DNA from: Hyphomicrobiales bacterium
Lineage (GTDB): Bacteria > Pseudomonadota > Alphaproteobacteria > Rhizobiales > RI-29
Length of the DNA: 64,000 bases
Assembly: GCA_016125495.1 (NCBI GenBank)
Contig: WGLQ01000001.1
Span: 62,001 to 126,000, forward strand
Direction: 5' to 3'
Below, piece after piece: positions 20,608 through 30,098 of the stretch. Within the stretch, counting starts at the first letter, position 1. Every line of letters starts with the position of its first letter. The notes beneath the pieces were generated by a model. That model saw nothing but the letters and a program-made list of their open reading frames with translations. It was not told where the DNA came from and did no database searches. The position numbers and the translations under genes are program-made.

Positions 20608-21467
20608 GCCAGCAGCCCACCGGAGCGACCCATCGGCGCATCGTCATCGAGGCCCGTGGCGCGGCCGTCAGCCGGACGCTCGTTGCAGCCGTCGCCGGGT
20701 TGGCGGATGCCATCGGTGCGCGCATTGAGCAGCGGCTCGACGACGACGGAACTCTGGCGGCACTCGCTGCGCTCGACTGTTGCCGGGAGGTCCGACGCCT
20801 ATCGGGCATCGCCACCGCACTTGCCCCCCACGAGATCGAAGGCACCGTGCACCATACCCTGCGCGGCGTCGACCGCCATCTTGCGCGGCGCCACGGCGCC
20901 GCGCCGCACGGCCCTTCGAGCCACCGGTATGCGGCCGTCGACACGCCGTCCGGGCAAGCCGATCCGGGTGGCACAGGGCTCCACAACATCCTCGCCCTCG
21001 CCGAGACCGTGCAACGCTCGAGCCTCGAGCGGATCCGCAGCGCACTGGCTAGGACCACAGAAGCCCCGGACGCCTTGCTCATCGCCGGACCGGATGCCTC
21101 GACGCGTGGCGAGAGCATCGTCATGGCCCTCGAGGACGAACGCGACCTGCCGGCACTCCTCCCACTCCTCCTCAAAATCTCCGCCACCGAACGAAGGCGC
21201 GCGCTCATCCTCGTCATCGGCAATGATCGCGAGGCTATCGCCCGTCTCGCCGGTTCGCTCGCCGAGCAGCTCGCCTCCATGGCAAGCCCGCCGCGGCTTG
21301 TGCTTGCGCCGCCTGCCTTCGGCGAACCGACGGTCGTTGCAACGGCCACCCGCAAACTCGCCGCGAGCCTTTTGATCGGCCGGGCCGCAGGCCTGATGTC
21401 ACACGAGGACGGCGACCTGACCCGCCTGCTGACCGCGCTCGACTGCCCGGTGCTGCTGCTTGTCTGA
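20604..21467 (+). CDS. Unrecognised protein coupled to the Lon-like protease
   Basis: A 287-residue soluble protein whose ATG overlaps the protease stop (ATGA). I do not recognise the family. The first half is Arg/Ala-rich with one CC pair. The second half alternates predicted strands and helices: PDALLIAGPD, RRALILVIGND, PRLVLAPPA, and the ending LLTALDCPVLLLV, which is reminiscent of UspA-like nucleotide-binding domains (DCPVLLV is a common end of such folds). A role as adaptor, regulator or substrate of the protease is inference from coupling only. It ends at a strong terminator. Confidence 0.7.
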   Translation: MSQQPTGATHRRIVIEARGAAVSRTLVAAVAGLADAIGARIEQRLDDDGTLAALAALDCCREVRRLSGIATALAPHEIEGTVHHTLRGVDRHLARRHGAAPHGPSSHRYAAVDTPSGQADPGGTGLHNILALAETVQRSSLERIRSALARTTEAPDALLIAGPDASTRGESIVMALEDERDLPALLPLLLKISATERRRALILVIGNDREAIARLAGSLAEQLASMASPPRLVLAPPAFGEPTVVATATRKLAASLLIGRAAGLMSHEDGDLTRLLTALDCPVLLLV

Positions 21468-21499
21468 CCTCGCGCCGCCGGGACACTGCCGATGACGAA

Positions 21500-21534
21500 A
21501 AAAGGCCCGGCACGTTGCGCGCGCCGGGCCTTTT
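21500..21534. terminator. Bidirectional intrinsic terminator
   Basis: AAAAGGCCCGGC (21500-21511) and GCCGGGCCTTTT (21523-21534) form a 12-bp perfect stem with an 11-base loop. The A-tract on one side and T-tract on the other give a terminator for both strands, between the convergent 287-residue protein gene and speE. Confidence 0.9.
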
Positions 21535-21575
21535 CGTCGATGGAACACTGGAGCCGAGGCGGAACCGCCCCGTCG

Positions 21576-22436
21576 TCAGACCGGCTTGTCGCCGATGGTC
21601 TCGTGCACGTAGGCCGGCAGCGCGAACGCCGCCACATGCACCTGCGGAGTATAATACCGCGTAACGATCCCGAGCGGCGAGAAGCGGCCTTCGACCTCCT
21701 CCACCTTCAGCGACCTGAGGCGCACATCGTCCGTCGCCCACCCGTAGCTCATCGCTCCCCCGACATAGGTCGGCGTCACGCCGAGATAGAGGCTGCCATC
21801 GGCAAATAGGCCGCGGAAGTGACCGACCGAAGCCTTGAGCGTCTTGCCCTGCATGAACGCAACGCCGTTCTGCGTCACGAGTACGCCTCCGGGCGTCAGG
21901 CAACGTTTGCAGCTCTGGTAGAACTCGCGCGTGAACAGCACCGCTCCTGGTCCGACGGGATCGGTCGAATCGACCAGGATCGCATCGAACCGTTCGTTCG
22001 TTTCGGCAACGAACCGGACACCGTCCGCGATCACCACCTCGGCGCGCGGATCGTCGAAGGCTCCCCCGGCGACGCCGGGAAAGAATTCGAGCGACATGTC
22101 GATCACGCCACGGTCGATCTCGCAGAGCACGACACGTTCGACACCCGGATGCCGCAACACCTCGCGCATCACGCCGCCATCGCCACCGCCGACGATGAGC
22201 ACGCGCCGAACTCGCCCGTGGGCGACGATCGGCACGTGCGCCATCATCTCATGGTAGACGAATTCATCCGCCGTGGTCAGCTGCGCGATCGAATCGAGCA
22301 TCATCACACGGCCGAACTTGGCGTTCTCGAAGATGACGAGATGCTGGTGCTCGGTGTGGCTCTCGTGGATCAGGCGATCAACGCGATAGCGGGAGCCCCA
22401 ACCGTCGTGCAGGTCTTCCTCGATCCATCGTTCCAC
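21576..22436 (-). CDS. speE: Spermidine synthase
   Basis: Transfers the aminopropyl group of decarboxylated S-adenosylmethionine to putrescine. The 286-residue protein has the SAM-binding motif VLIVGGGDGGVMREVLRH, the acidic VLCEIDRGVI, the substrate-binding DSTDPVGP, and the conserved YHEMMAH at the active-site entrance. The start is GTG at 22436, fixed by GGAGGG upstream (GAGGAGGG, six bases before). It overlaps the 3' end of speD by 67 bp, so the two enzymes of spermidine synthesis are co-expressed. Confidence 0.95.
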   Translation of the reverse strand: MERWIEEDLHDGWGSRYRVDRLIHESHTEHQHLVIFENAKFGRVMMLDSIAQLTTADEFVYHEMMAHVPIVAHGRVRRVLIVGGGDGGVMREVLRHPGVERVVLCEIDRGVIDMSLEFFPGVAGGAFDDPRAEVVIADGVRFVAETNERFDAILVDSTDPVGPGAVLFTREFYQSCKRCLTPGGVLVTQNGVAFMQGKTLKASVGHFRGLFADGSLYLGVTPTYVGGAMSYGWATDDVRLRSLKVEEVEGRFSPLGIVTRYYTPQVHVAAFALPAYVHETIGDKPV

Positions 22437-22921
22437 AGATTTCCCTCCTCACCACGCATGTGCTCCTTCACCACCACCCGACCGGGTTGGAAATGGCGTT
22501 GGAGAACGCCGACGGCCTCGTGTGGGCGCGCTGCACCGCACATGAAAACGTCGAACGCCGCATAACCCACCTCCGGCCAGCTGTGGACCGAGATGTGCGA
22601 CTCCGACAACACGGCGACGCCCGAGACGCCACCGTTCGGCTCGAAGTGATGGAGGTTGATGTGGAGCAACGTCGCCCCTGCGGCCGTCACGCATTCGCGC
22701 AGCGCCCGCTCCATGAGGTCGACGTCGTCGAGCTTTTCCGCCTCGTACAGATCGATCAGCAGATGCGTTCCTGCGAAACGCACGCCGTTCCGTTCGATGA
22801 AAAAGTCCTTACGCTGCTCCTCGTGAGGTGCGGCGCGGTGATCGTGTTCTTCCGTTTGGGCGGTGCTTGAACTGGATGCCAAGTCCATCCCCAATTGGAA
22901 GAGGGCGACATGGTTTGCCAT
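22370..22921 (-). CDS. speD: S-adenosylmethionine decarboxylase proenzyme
   Basis: Makes decarboxylated S-adenosylmethionine for SpeE. The 183-residue proenzyme has the class 1B self-processing site LSESHISVHSWPE: cleavage between Glu107 and Ser108 would convert Ser108 to the pyruvoyl cofactor. An N-terminal Ser/Thr/Glu-rich stretch of about 35 residues (STAQTEEHDHRAAPHEEQ) precedes the usual family start and is unusual. GGGGAGGA precedes the ATG. First gene of the speD-speE operon. Confidence 0.94.
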   Translation of the reverse strand: MANHVALFQLGMDLASSSSTAQTEEHDHRAAPHEEQRKDFFIERNGVRFAGTHLLIDLYEAEKLDDVDLMERALRECVTAAGATLLHINLHHFEPNGGVSGVAVLSESHISVHSWPEVGYAAFDVFMCGAARPHEAVGVLQRHFQPGRVVVKEHMRGEEGNLWNDGSRKTCTTVGAPAIALIA

Positions 22922-23231
22922 ATGGCGTCCTCCCCAACCAGCAGATGACCCAGACCCTGGGTGCTAAGGAGCGGCGGATTACTCTGTGTCGGTGACATAC
23001 GCAAGAAGAATCTATGTCGCTTGCATGAAATCCCGACCGGCAGCACCCTTCCGCGCCGATTCTCGATAAGTCGTTGATCCTTTCCCGATCTCTCCGACTT
23101 GCCTTGCCAACGCAGCAGTCGCTTGACGCCGGCCGGACGCAGATGGTGCCGGCAGCCCGGCAATTCAAGGGCATCGGCTTGATCCAGCAGCGCATTTTTC
23201 GCCTGCGGGCGTACTCGCCGGACTTTCTCGC
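22922..23231 (-). promoter_or_regulatory. speD leader and promoter region
   Basis: A 310-bp gap between the AsmA gene end and speD, read toward speD. It holds a GACATA...TATGTC dyad (22996-23021 region) and a CCAGACCCTGG near-palindrome (about 22950-22960). No gene was found. No known riboswitch fold could be confirmed by eye. Confidence 0.4.
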
Positions 23232-25493
23232 CTACTGCGAACCGAGCAGCCCGCGCAGCAGACGGCCGGCATCGCCGCCCTTGCGCAATTCCTCGATGCC
23301 CCTGCGCACCTCGTCACGATTGGCGAGGTTGCCGGTCAGCCCTTCGACGGCGCGAACGGCCCCTTCCGGGTCGGCGAGCAGGCCCGAGAGGTCCGGAACG
23401 TAGTTCGGACGGTCCCACGGTCCCTGGACCCGCACCGGGATTTCAATCCCCTTTGCGGCGCCGCCACCCTGCCCCTGGAGGCTCGCGACCAGCCGCGGAC
23501 GCACGAGATAGTCGAGCGTGCGCTTCGGCAGGGAAATCGTGCCAGCCCCATCGACGCGCACCAGCGGCCCCACCAGGTTGAGGTCGTCGTTGGTCAACAC
23601 GCCGGCGGCGGCGACGAACGTGGCATCGAGCGCGGTGAAATCGGTACGCTCGTCGTCGCCCTGCGCGATGTCGCCGATCCTGCCCTGCTGCAGGTTCCGC
23701 AGCGCCTTGGCGACATTGACGCCGACGATCGCCCCATCGGAGAGTTCGATGCGGATAGGCCCGGTGAGCGAGGCGACCATCGCATGCTCACTGGCGCCCT
23801 TGGCCGCGAGATCGAGAACGACGCGTCCGCGCGCATCGACCCGCTGGAATTCCGCCAGGTCGCGCAGCAGCCCCAGCATCTGGACGCCGGTCAACTCGAG
23901 CTTGGCAGCGAACTGAGGCACATTGCGCCGCGCATCGACGCCGACCGTGCCCTTGCCCCGCCCGCCGTAGAGGGCGACGTCCTCGATCACCGTCTCGAGC
24001 TGTCCCCCTTTGAGCTGCGCCGACAATTGTGCCGGCCCGACCACGAGGTTGGCGACCCTGAGTTCGTCGGCCCGAACCCGGGCCCTGACGGCGACCAGTC
24101 TCATGGTGCCGAGATCGATCGCCTCTCGGCTCCAGCCGTTCGCCCCGACGGCGCTCGGTTTTGCGCTCTGGGAGACGCCTCCGGCAACGAATTGCTTGGC
24201 GCCGCTTCCCGTTCCGAGCTGGCGCAGGAGATCGCCGATACCGTCGCCGCTGCCGGACGCTCCGCCGCCGGCCCCGCCATCCGACGCCCCGCTCGCCGGT
24301 TGCGCTGTCGACGTACCGGCCGACCCACCGCGAAAACTGTCGAGGTCCAGCAATGCGAACCGCAACTCGGTCTCGATCGCCGGCACCTTGCCGACGAGAT
24401 TGGCGACGATCGTGCCCTCGCCCCGATTGGGACCGGCCTCGAACGTGGCACTGCGCAGTGTCACGCGGTCACCGTTCACTTGCAGTCTGCCGCTGATCCG
24501 CCCGGCGCCGAACCCGGGCGCGTCCGCGAGCGCCACGTCGACCCATCGCCCGAGTTCCCCGAGGGAAACCGCCTGCAACGCGAGCTGACCGTCGAGGGTC
24601 AGCCGTGCCGCCTGCCTGATTTGCCCCTCATAGAGCGCCGCCACCGGCCGCGCGCGCATCTCCGCGCGAAGCTTCGTTGCCTGCCCCTCGATGAGATCGG
24701 CGAGCGATGCGATCTCCAGCTCGAACGGCACGTTCTCGCCGCGCCAGCGCGCTTTGCCCTCCGCCCCGAGCGGACCATCGATACGCGCCAGACTGAGGGC
24801 GACGTCGATGTCGTCGAGCCGCTGGGTCGAACCATCGGCTTCGTTGGAATAGACCAGCGAACCGCCGACGATCTGCACGTCACCGAGGCTGAGGCCGCGC
24901 AACTGGCCGCCGAGCGCTCCACCCGAATTCCCGGCCCCGCCCGCATCGTTCGCCGTTCCGGCCGCCCGCTGCGCCTGCGCGAGGCGCTCGAAGGCTTCGG
25001 GCGGCACGTCGGAGGCGACGGCCCCCTGTGCGGTCCGCAGGCCCGCCCCGAGCCCCGCTTGCCGATCGAGAGCGGCGAACCGGACCGACCGATCCGCATC
25101 GGAGCCCCGTGCGAACGTCCAGTTGTTGCGCCCGTCGGACGTCGCCCTGAGCGCGAACCGGGGTTTGACCAGCACGAACCGCTCGACACGGACCTCGCGC
25201 TGGAGGAGCGGCATCACGGGCACCTGCAATCGCAGCTGCTCCATTTCCACGAACGGTTCACCACCCATCTGCGGCGGGTTGGCGAGCGCCACGTCATCGA
25301 GCGTGACGGCGAGGTTCGGATAGAGCGACAGCGACACCGGGCCACCGATCGACAGCTCGCGCCCGGTCTGCTGGCGTACCATGGCGATCGCCTGCTCGCG
25401 GATGAGGCCCGTCGGCGCGGCAACGACGAGGAAAGTGATCGCCGCCACGGCGACACAGGCCAAGCCGAGCAGCGTGTAAAGGATCAAGCGCAT
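23232..25493 (-). CDS. AsmA family protein
   Basis: A 753-residue inner-membrane-anchored periplasmic protein of the AsmA group, which is linked to outer-membrane assembly and phospholipid transport. One N-terminal membrane span (LILYTLLGLACVAVAAITFLV) is followed by the AsmA N-terminal domain (TGRELSIGGPVSLSLYPNLA and the GEPFVEMEQLRL stretch), a Gly/Ser/Ala-rich low-complexity linker around residue 390-420, and the C-terminal AsmA domain with RVVLDLAAKG and DLNLVGPLVRVDGAGTISLP. ATG 25493 was chosen because it starts MRLILY directly before the span. No close partner genes. Confidence 0.88.
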   Translation of the reverse strand: MRLILYTLLGLACVAVAAITFLVVAAPTGLIREQAIAMVRQQTGRELSIGGPVSLSLYPNLAVTLDDVALANPPQMGGEPFVEMEQLRLQVPVMPLLQREVRVERFVLVKPRFALRATSDGRNNWTFARGSDADRSVRFAALDRQAGLGAGLRTAQGAVASDVPPEAFERLAQAQRAAGTANDAGGAGNSGGALGGQLRGLSLGDVQIVGGSLVYSNEADGSTQRLDDIDVALSLARIDGPLGAEGKARWRGENVPFELEIASLADLIEGQATKLRAEMRARPVAALYEGQIRQAARLTLDGQLALQAVSLGELGRWVDVALADAPGFGAGRISGRLQVNGDRVTLRSATFEAGPNRGEGTIVANLVGKVPAIETELRFALLDLDSFRGGSAGTSTAQPASGASDGGAGGGASGSGDGIGDLLRQLGTGSGAKQFVAGGVSQSAKPSAVGANGWSREAIDLGTMRLVAVRARVRADELRVANLVVGPAQLSAQLKGGQLETVIEDVALYGGRGKGTVGVDARRNVPQFAAKLELTGVQMLGLLRDLAEFQRVDARGRVVLDLAAKGASEHAMVASLTGPIRIELSDGAIVGVNVAKALRNLQQGRIGDIAQGDDERTDFTALDATFVAAAGVLTNDDLNLVGPLVRVDGAGTISLPKRTLDYLVRPRLVASLQGQGGGAAKGIEIPVRVQGPWDRPNYVPDLSGLLADPEGAVRAVEGLTGNLANRDEVRRGIEELRKGGDAGRLLRGLLGSQ

Positions 25494-25653
25494 GGCGGTT
25501 CGTCCCCATTGCTCGCGATCGAGGCCAAGCTGCGCCCCCACGGCGCAACGTGACCCATGTCGATCCCGTGTTTAGCTGGCCACGCCGTGGTTTACACGTG
25601 ACAATCTGGCGGGTGTTGATGTCACGAGCGTGTCACGCGGCCAGCGGACCACT

Positions 25654-26973
25654 TCAGAGCGACCCATCGTCCCCATCGATCGCGAGGACATGACCGACGA
25701 GATGGAGTGAGCCGCATATGAGCAGCCGCACCTCGCCATCGCCGGCCGCGACGCTCGAGGCGAGCGCGTGGCAGAGATCGCGTGCGACACGCGCATCGAG
25801 CCCGATGCCCGTCGCCGCCGCCGCGATCCGTTCGGGCGGCAGGCCAGGCGCCGTCGCATGCGCGAGGCGCTCCGGCGGCACCGGCAAGGCGACGACCAGC
25901 GAAGCAATGCCAGCGAATGGCTCGAGGAAGCTCTCGGGATCCTTGCTCGCGAGCATGGCGATGCAGATGTGCAGCGGCTTGGGCGAACGCTCCTCGAGAT
26001 CACCCATCGTCGAGGCCACGGCCGCCGCCGCCGCCGCGTTGTGACTGCCATCCACCCAGACTTCATAGCCTTCCGGCAGCAGCCCGTTGACGAGCCCGTC
26101 CAATCTCTGGAGCCGGCCTGGCCAGCGCACATTGCGCAGCCCGGCGGCGATCGCCTCCCGCGTCACGCCTGTGAGGCCGAACTCGAGCACCGCCGCGATC
26201 GCCGTCCCGGCATTCTCGACCTGGTGGCGCCCGAGCAATTGCGGCGCCGGCAGATCGACGAGCTGCGTTTCGGACTGAAAGACGAGCCGGCCGTGCTCGA
26301 AATAGGCGCGAAAGTCCTCGCCTGCCGACAGCATCCTGGAGCCCGCTCGCCGGCAGGCCCGCGCGAGCACCGCCCGCGCCGCATCGCTCTGCGGGCCGAC
26401 GATGCAGGTCGCACCGCGCTTGATGATGCCCGCCTTCTCGGCCGCGATCGCTTCGACCGTATCGCCGAGCAATTCGGCATGATCGAGCGAGATCGGAGTG
26501 ATCACCGTCAGCCTCGGCATCACCACGTTCGTGGCATCGAGCCGCCCACCGAGCCCGGTCTCGAGCAGTACGACGTCGGCCGGGATTTCGGCGAATGCCA
26601 CGAAGGCCGCGGCCGTCTCGGCCTCGAAGCGGGTGAGTGGAACCCCGTCCGCCGCAGCCTCGACGCGCGCGAGGCACGCTGAAAGGTGCGCCTCCGAGAT
26701 CACCATGCCGGCGAGCACGATCTGATCGTGTAGTGTCGTGAGCGTCGGTGATGTGTAGACGTGCACGCGCGCGCCGCCGGCCTCGAACATGGCGCGCATC
26801 AGCGCGATGACGGAGCCTTTTCCGTTCGTGCCGGCCACATGGATGATCGGCGCGAGTTCGCGGTGTGGACTGCCGAGCCGCTCGAGCACCGCTTCGATGC
26901 GCTCGAGCGAGAGATCGATGCCCGGTCTGCCGCGCGCGACGATTCGATCGAGGATCATGCTCGAGGATGGCAT
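25654..26973 (-). CDS. folC: Bifunctional dihydrofolate/folylpolyglutamate synthase
   Basis: A Mur-ligase-like cytosolic enzyme adding glutamate to dihydropteroate and folates, 439 residues. The P-loop HVAGTNGKGSV (about 45-55), the second motif ETGLGGRLDATN, SLDHAELLGDTVEAIAAEKA and the C-terminal WVDGSHNAAAA motif are all complete. It is the last gene of the trp-accD-folC series, 145 bp downstream of accD, an order conserved in alphaproteobacteria. GGAG lies upstream of the ATG at 26973; an alternative ATG lies five codons in. Confidence 0.95.
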   Translation of the reverse strand: MPSSSMILDRIVARGRPGIDLSLERIEAVLERLGSPHRELAPIIHVAGTNGKGSVIALMRAMFEAGGARVHVYTSPTLTTLHDQIVLAGMVISEAHLSACLARVEAAADGVPLTRFEAETAAAFVAFAEIPADVVLLETGLGGRLDATNVVMPRLTVITPISLDHAELLGDTVEAIAAEKAGIIKRGATCIVGPQSDAARAVLARACRRAGSRMLSAGEDFRAYFEHGRLVFQSETQLVDLPAPQLLGRHQVENAGTAIAAVLEFGLTGVTREAIAAGLRNVRWPGRLQRLDGLVNGLLPEGYEVWVDGSHNAAAAAAVASTMGDLEERSPKPLHICIAMLASKDPESFLEPFAGIASLVVALPVPPERLAHATAPGLPPERIAAAATGIGLDARVARDLCHALASSVAAGDGEVRLLICGSLHLVGHVLAIDGDDGSL

Positions 26974-27118
26974 GTGGCGCTCAACTCCGACCGGTGCTTC
27001 CGGCCCCCGCCATCGCGGCCCGGCCGGATGCGGCAGAACGGTTGGAACCAGGTCATCGACGTGAATTGATCACCGGCGCAGAACCGTCGCCGGTCGACAA
27101 TGGAACGGGAGGGGCAGC

Positions 27119-28252
27119 TCAGTTCTTCGTGGCCCCCGGCACGGGCTTGCCACCTGCCCCTTCGCCACGCCCGACGGACGCCGATGGTCGCACGTCGGCG
27201 ACCGCCTCGTCCGAGACCACGATCTCGATCTCCTCGAGGGCTTCGATGTGCCCGTTCGGAGCCTTACCGTTTATGGTGCCCGCGCCATGATGGCCGCTGC
27301 CGTTGACATGCACCGGCAGATTGCGGTCGTCGCCTGCCTGTCCGGTATCGCCCGCCGTCAGCACCTCGCCCTTCTGCGCCGTCTCGGCCGCGGCGACGTG
27401 CGCCGGCGCACGCATCAGCAGCCGGCAGACCCGACTGAGCGTTTCGCGCAGTTCATGGCGGTGAACGACCATGTCGATCATGCCGTGCTCGAGCAGGAAC
27501 TCGGCGCGCTGGAAACCCTCGGGCAATTGCTCGCGGATGGTCTGCTCGATGACGCGCGGTCCGGCAAAGCCGATCAGCGCACCCGGCTCGGCAATATGGA
27601 CATCGCCCAGCATCGCGTAGGAAGCCGTCACCCCGCCCGTCGTTGGATGGGTCAGCACGACCACATAGGGCAGCTTGGCGCGCCGCAGCGCCTGCACGGC
27701 GACCGTGGTTCGCGGCATCTGCATGAGCGAGAGCACGCCCTCCTGCATGCGCGCTCCGCCCGAGGCGGCGAACATGATGAACGGCGACTTCAGTTCGACG
27801 GCCTTGAGCATGCCGGCAACGACGGCCTCGCCCGCCGCCATGCCCAGCGATCCGCCCATGAATTTGAAGTCCTGCACCGCCGCGACCACGGGCAGCGCAT
27901 CGAGCGTACCCTTTCCGACGAGCACCGCGTCCTTGAGGCTGGTTGCCTCGCGCGCTGCCTTGATGCGGTCCGTGTAGCGCCGCTCGTCGCGGAACTTGAG
28001 GGGATCGACGGGTACGTCCGGCACCTCGATGACGTCGTAAGTGCCACCATCGAACAGCGACGCGAGGCGCGTCCCCGCCGTCATGTGCATGTGGTAGTTG
28101 GAGCCGGGGATGACGAACTGGTTGTCCTCGAGGTCCTTGTAGAAGACCATCTGCCCGGTTTCGGGGCACTTGACCCAGCGGTCCTCGGGGATGTCGCGCT
28201 TGCGCCAGATCCCCTGGATTTTCGGGCGAACGACGTTGTTGATCCAGTTCAC
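27119..28252 (-). CDS. accD: Acetyl-CoA carboxylase carboxyltransferase subunit beta
   Basis: With AccA it transfers the carboxyl group from biotin to acetyl-CoA, the first step of fatty acid synthesis. The GTG-started protein is 377 residues. The carboxyltransferase core ([52 protein letters not shown]) is normal. The N-terminal zinc ribbon has lost three of its four cysteines: only Cys29 remains in [20 protein letters not shown], and the second pair is replaced by IPGS. I recall the same loss in other alphaproteobacterial AccD proteins. A Gly/His/Glu-rich tail of about 90 residues follows the core. Confidence 0.94.
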   Translation of the reverse strand: MNWINNVVRPKIQGIWRKRDIPEDRWVKCPETGQMVFYKDLEDNQFVIPGSNYHMHMTAGTRLASLFDGGTYDVIEVPDVPVDPLKFRDERRYTDRIKAAREATSLKDAVLVGKGTLDALPVVAAVQDFKFMGGSLGMAAGEAVVAGMLKAVELKSPFIMFAASGGARMQEGVLSLMQMPRTTVAVQALRRAKLPYVVVLTHPTTGGVTASYAMLGDVHIAEPGALIGFAGPRVIEQTIREQLPEGFQRAEFLLEHGMIDMVVHRHELRETLSRVCRLLMRAPAHVAAAETAQKGEVLTAGDTGQAGDDRNLPVHVNGSGHHGAGTINGKAPNGHIEALEEIEIVVSDEAVADVRPSASVGRGEGAGGKPVPGATKN

Positions 28253-28480
28253 GTCACACGAGCCTTGTGCCAATAGCGCCGACGTTGTGCCGGCGCACCC
28301 GGCGCCGCCGCCGGAAAGGGACGATCCCCTATCATAGGACGCGCGCACTGCCTGGGGCGAGGCGCGCTGCAACCCTCCGTTTGCGGCGAAACGTAGGCTC
28401 TGGCGCGGGCAACCGCAAGCCCGGCGCAGGAAAACCCCGCTCGTCCACAGGCCCCGGCGGCCGCGCTGCCACCGCCCCCC

Positions 28481-29332
28481 TCAAGCCGAGCGCAGCGGTC
28501 TGGCGAGCGCCCCGACCAGAGCGAGCACCTTCTCGACGGTTCCGGCTCGCACGCGGCCCGCTTCATCGAGGTTGTCGGCGATGATGTTGACCAGCGCCGA
28601 ACCGACCACCACGCCGTCCGCGACCGCCCCGATGGCAGCCGCCTGCTCGGGCGTCTTGACGCCGAAGCCGACCGCGACGGGCAACGGCGTTGCCGCCTTG
28701 ATGCGCGCGACCTGCGCTCCGACCTTGGCCGGGTCCGGCGCGGCCGTGCCGGTGATGCCCATGATCGAGACGTAATAGACGAAACCCGAAGTATTGTTCA
28801 GCACCTTCGGCAGCCGCTTGGCATCCGTCGTCGGCGTCGCGAGCCGGATGAAGTTGAGCCCCCGGGCGAGCGCTGGCAGGCAGAGTTCCTCATCCGTCTC
28901 CGGCGGCAGGTCGACGACGATGAGACCGTCGACGCCAGCCGCCACCGCCCGCTCGAGGAAGACGTCGACGCCCATCCGGTAGATCGGGTTGTAATAGCCC
29001 ATGAGCACGATGGGCGTTTCGGAATCGCGCGCGCGGAACCGCCCCACCATGTCGAGCGTCTTGACGAGCGTCTGGCCGCCCTTGAGCGCCCGAAGGGATG
29101 AGGCCTGGATCGCCGGCCCGTCCGCCATCGGATCGGAGAACGGCATGCCGAGTTCGATGACGTCGGCTCCGGCACCAGCGAGCCCCGCAAGGATGGCCTC
29201 TGACGTCGCGAGATCGGGATCACCGGCGGTGACGAACGTGACGAGAGCCGGCCGCCCCTTGGCCTTCAGCTCCCTGAACCGGCGATCGATGCGTGTTTCG
29301 CCGCCGCCTGCGCCGTCCGACCCGTCCGCCAT
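28481..29332 (-). CDS. trpA: Tryptophan synthase alpha subunit
   Basis: Cleaves indole-3-glycerol phosphate to indole, which is channelled to TrpB. The 283-residue TIM barrel shows [19 protein letters not shown] with the catalytic acid, the [15 protein letters not shown] strand, [12 protein letters not shown] and [16 protein letters not shown] 29332 is preferred; an earlier ATG at 29362 is possible. In related genomes trpA follows trpB closely. Here about 1.6 kb of other DNA separates them, so trpA may have its own promoter or depend on read-through. Confidence 0.95.
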   Translation of the reverse strand: MADGSDGAGGGETRIDRRFRELKAKGRPALVTFVTAGDPDLATSEAILAGLAGAGADVIELGMPFSDPMADGPAIQASSLRALKGGQTLVKTLDMVGRFRARDSETPIVLMGYYNPIYRMGVDVFLERAVAAGVDGLIVVDLPPETDEELCLPALARGLNFIRLATPTTDAKRLPKVLNNTSGFVYYVSIMGITGTAAPDPAKVGAQVARIKAATPLPVAVGFGVKTPEQAAAIGAVADGVVVGSALVNIIADNLDEAGRVRAGTVEKVLALVGALARPLRSA

Positions 29333-29615
29333 ATCGTCATCGACCCCGGTATGAGTGCCCATCCGCCAGACGGCAGCCCCGCACGGGACCGCGCAACCGC
29401 ACCTCCCGCCCATCGCCGAGGCCTAGCGCGAACCCCGCGAGCTTGCAAGCAGACCGCCGGCTGATCCGAATGCGGGCTGGCGTGCTCTTCCGGGGCGGCG
29501 CGAAACCACGCCCTCACCAACCGCGTGCGATTCCCGGACCAAGGTCGCCGGCCGGCCTCTCGCCGTTTCAGCCGAAGACCGACAACACGATGGAATTGAA
29601 AGGGAAATGAGACCG

Positions 29616-29828
29616 ATGACCATCCGCAATCGACTGACATTCGTCGCCGGCGTCGCCATCGCCACCGCCATGGGCTCGGCGAGCCTTGCGGGTTCGGCCG
29701 AGGCGTTCTATGCCTGTGCCGCCTACGCCGACAGCGCCGTGCAGCAGAACCAGCGAAACGAGCGGCTCGGCTGCGGTTACCACGGCATCCGCTGGCACAA
29801 CTGGCACGAAGGCCACGCGTCCTGGTGA
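29616..29828 (+). pseudogene. Small secreted Cys-containing protein interrupted by in-frame TGA
   Basis: A 70-codon frame with a clear signal peptide (hydrophobic core FVAGVAIATAMGSASLAG, likely cleavage after SAEA) and a short mature part YACAAYADSAVQQNQRNERL then GCGYHGIRWHNWHEGHASW. It stops at TGA 29826-29828, but the same frame continues for 25 sense codons (RSVNWSIARAEMQRRELKLA, then QCRFN) to a second TGA at 29904-29906. The continuation reads as protein and supplies another cysteine. The TGA sits where a TGC cysteine would be expected after a Trp. A nonsense mutation, a sequencing error, read-through or selenocysteine are all possible. ATG 29616 has AGGGAA ten bases upstream. Confidence 0.55.
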
Positions 29829-29941
29829 CGGTCCGTCAACTGGTCGATCGCCCGCGCCGAGATGCAGCGCCGCGAACTGAAGCTCGCCCAGTGCCGCTTC
29901 AATTGATGGCGTAGGGCGATCCGAGGCGAAACAAGGAAACC

Positions 29942-29966
29942 GGAGCCGGAACCCCGCCTCGGCTCC
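29942..29966 (+). terminator. Hairpin after the small secreted-protein gene
   Basis: GGAGCCG (29942-29948) and CGGCTCC (29960-29966) pair with an 11-base loop, 36 bp after the second stop of the small secreted-protein frame. No T-tract follows, so termination is tentative. Confidence 0.35.
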
Positions 29967-29984
29967 TACATGCCCCCGACCCCA

Positions 29985-30041
29985 CCTACATCGCCCGCCC
30001 GAGGTGCTCGGCGACGGCGAAGATGTCCTTGTCGCCGCGCC
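29985..30041. repeat. Direct repeat copy 1: displaced copy of the trpB 3' end
   Basis: This 57-bp segment is identical, base for base, to 30935-30991, which encodes the last 18 codons and stop of trpB. The copies are 950 bp apart in the same orientation. Copy 1 is not part of any intact gene. The arrangement matches the displaced att site left when an element integrates into the 3' end of a gene and restores it. Confidence 0.9.
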
Positions 30042-30051
30042 ACCTACGAAG

Positions 30052-30098
30052 CGAGGGGCGGCCCGAATCATCAATAGTCACAATATCTTCGCCCCTCG
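30052..30098 (-). terminator. Inverted repeat spanning the stop codon of the winged-helix gene
   Basis: CGAGGGGCG (30052-30060) and CGCCCCTCG (30090-30098) are perfect 9-bp arms flanking the TGA stop at 30071-30073. The large loop and lack of a T-tract make a plain terminator doubtful; it may instead mark an end of the element or a structured 3' end. Confidence 0.3.
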
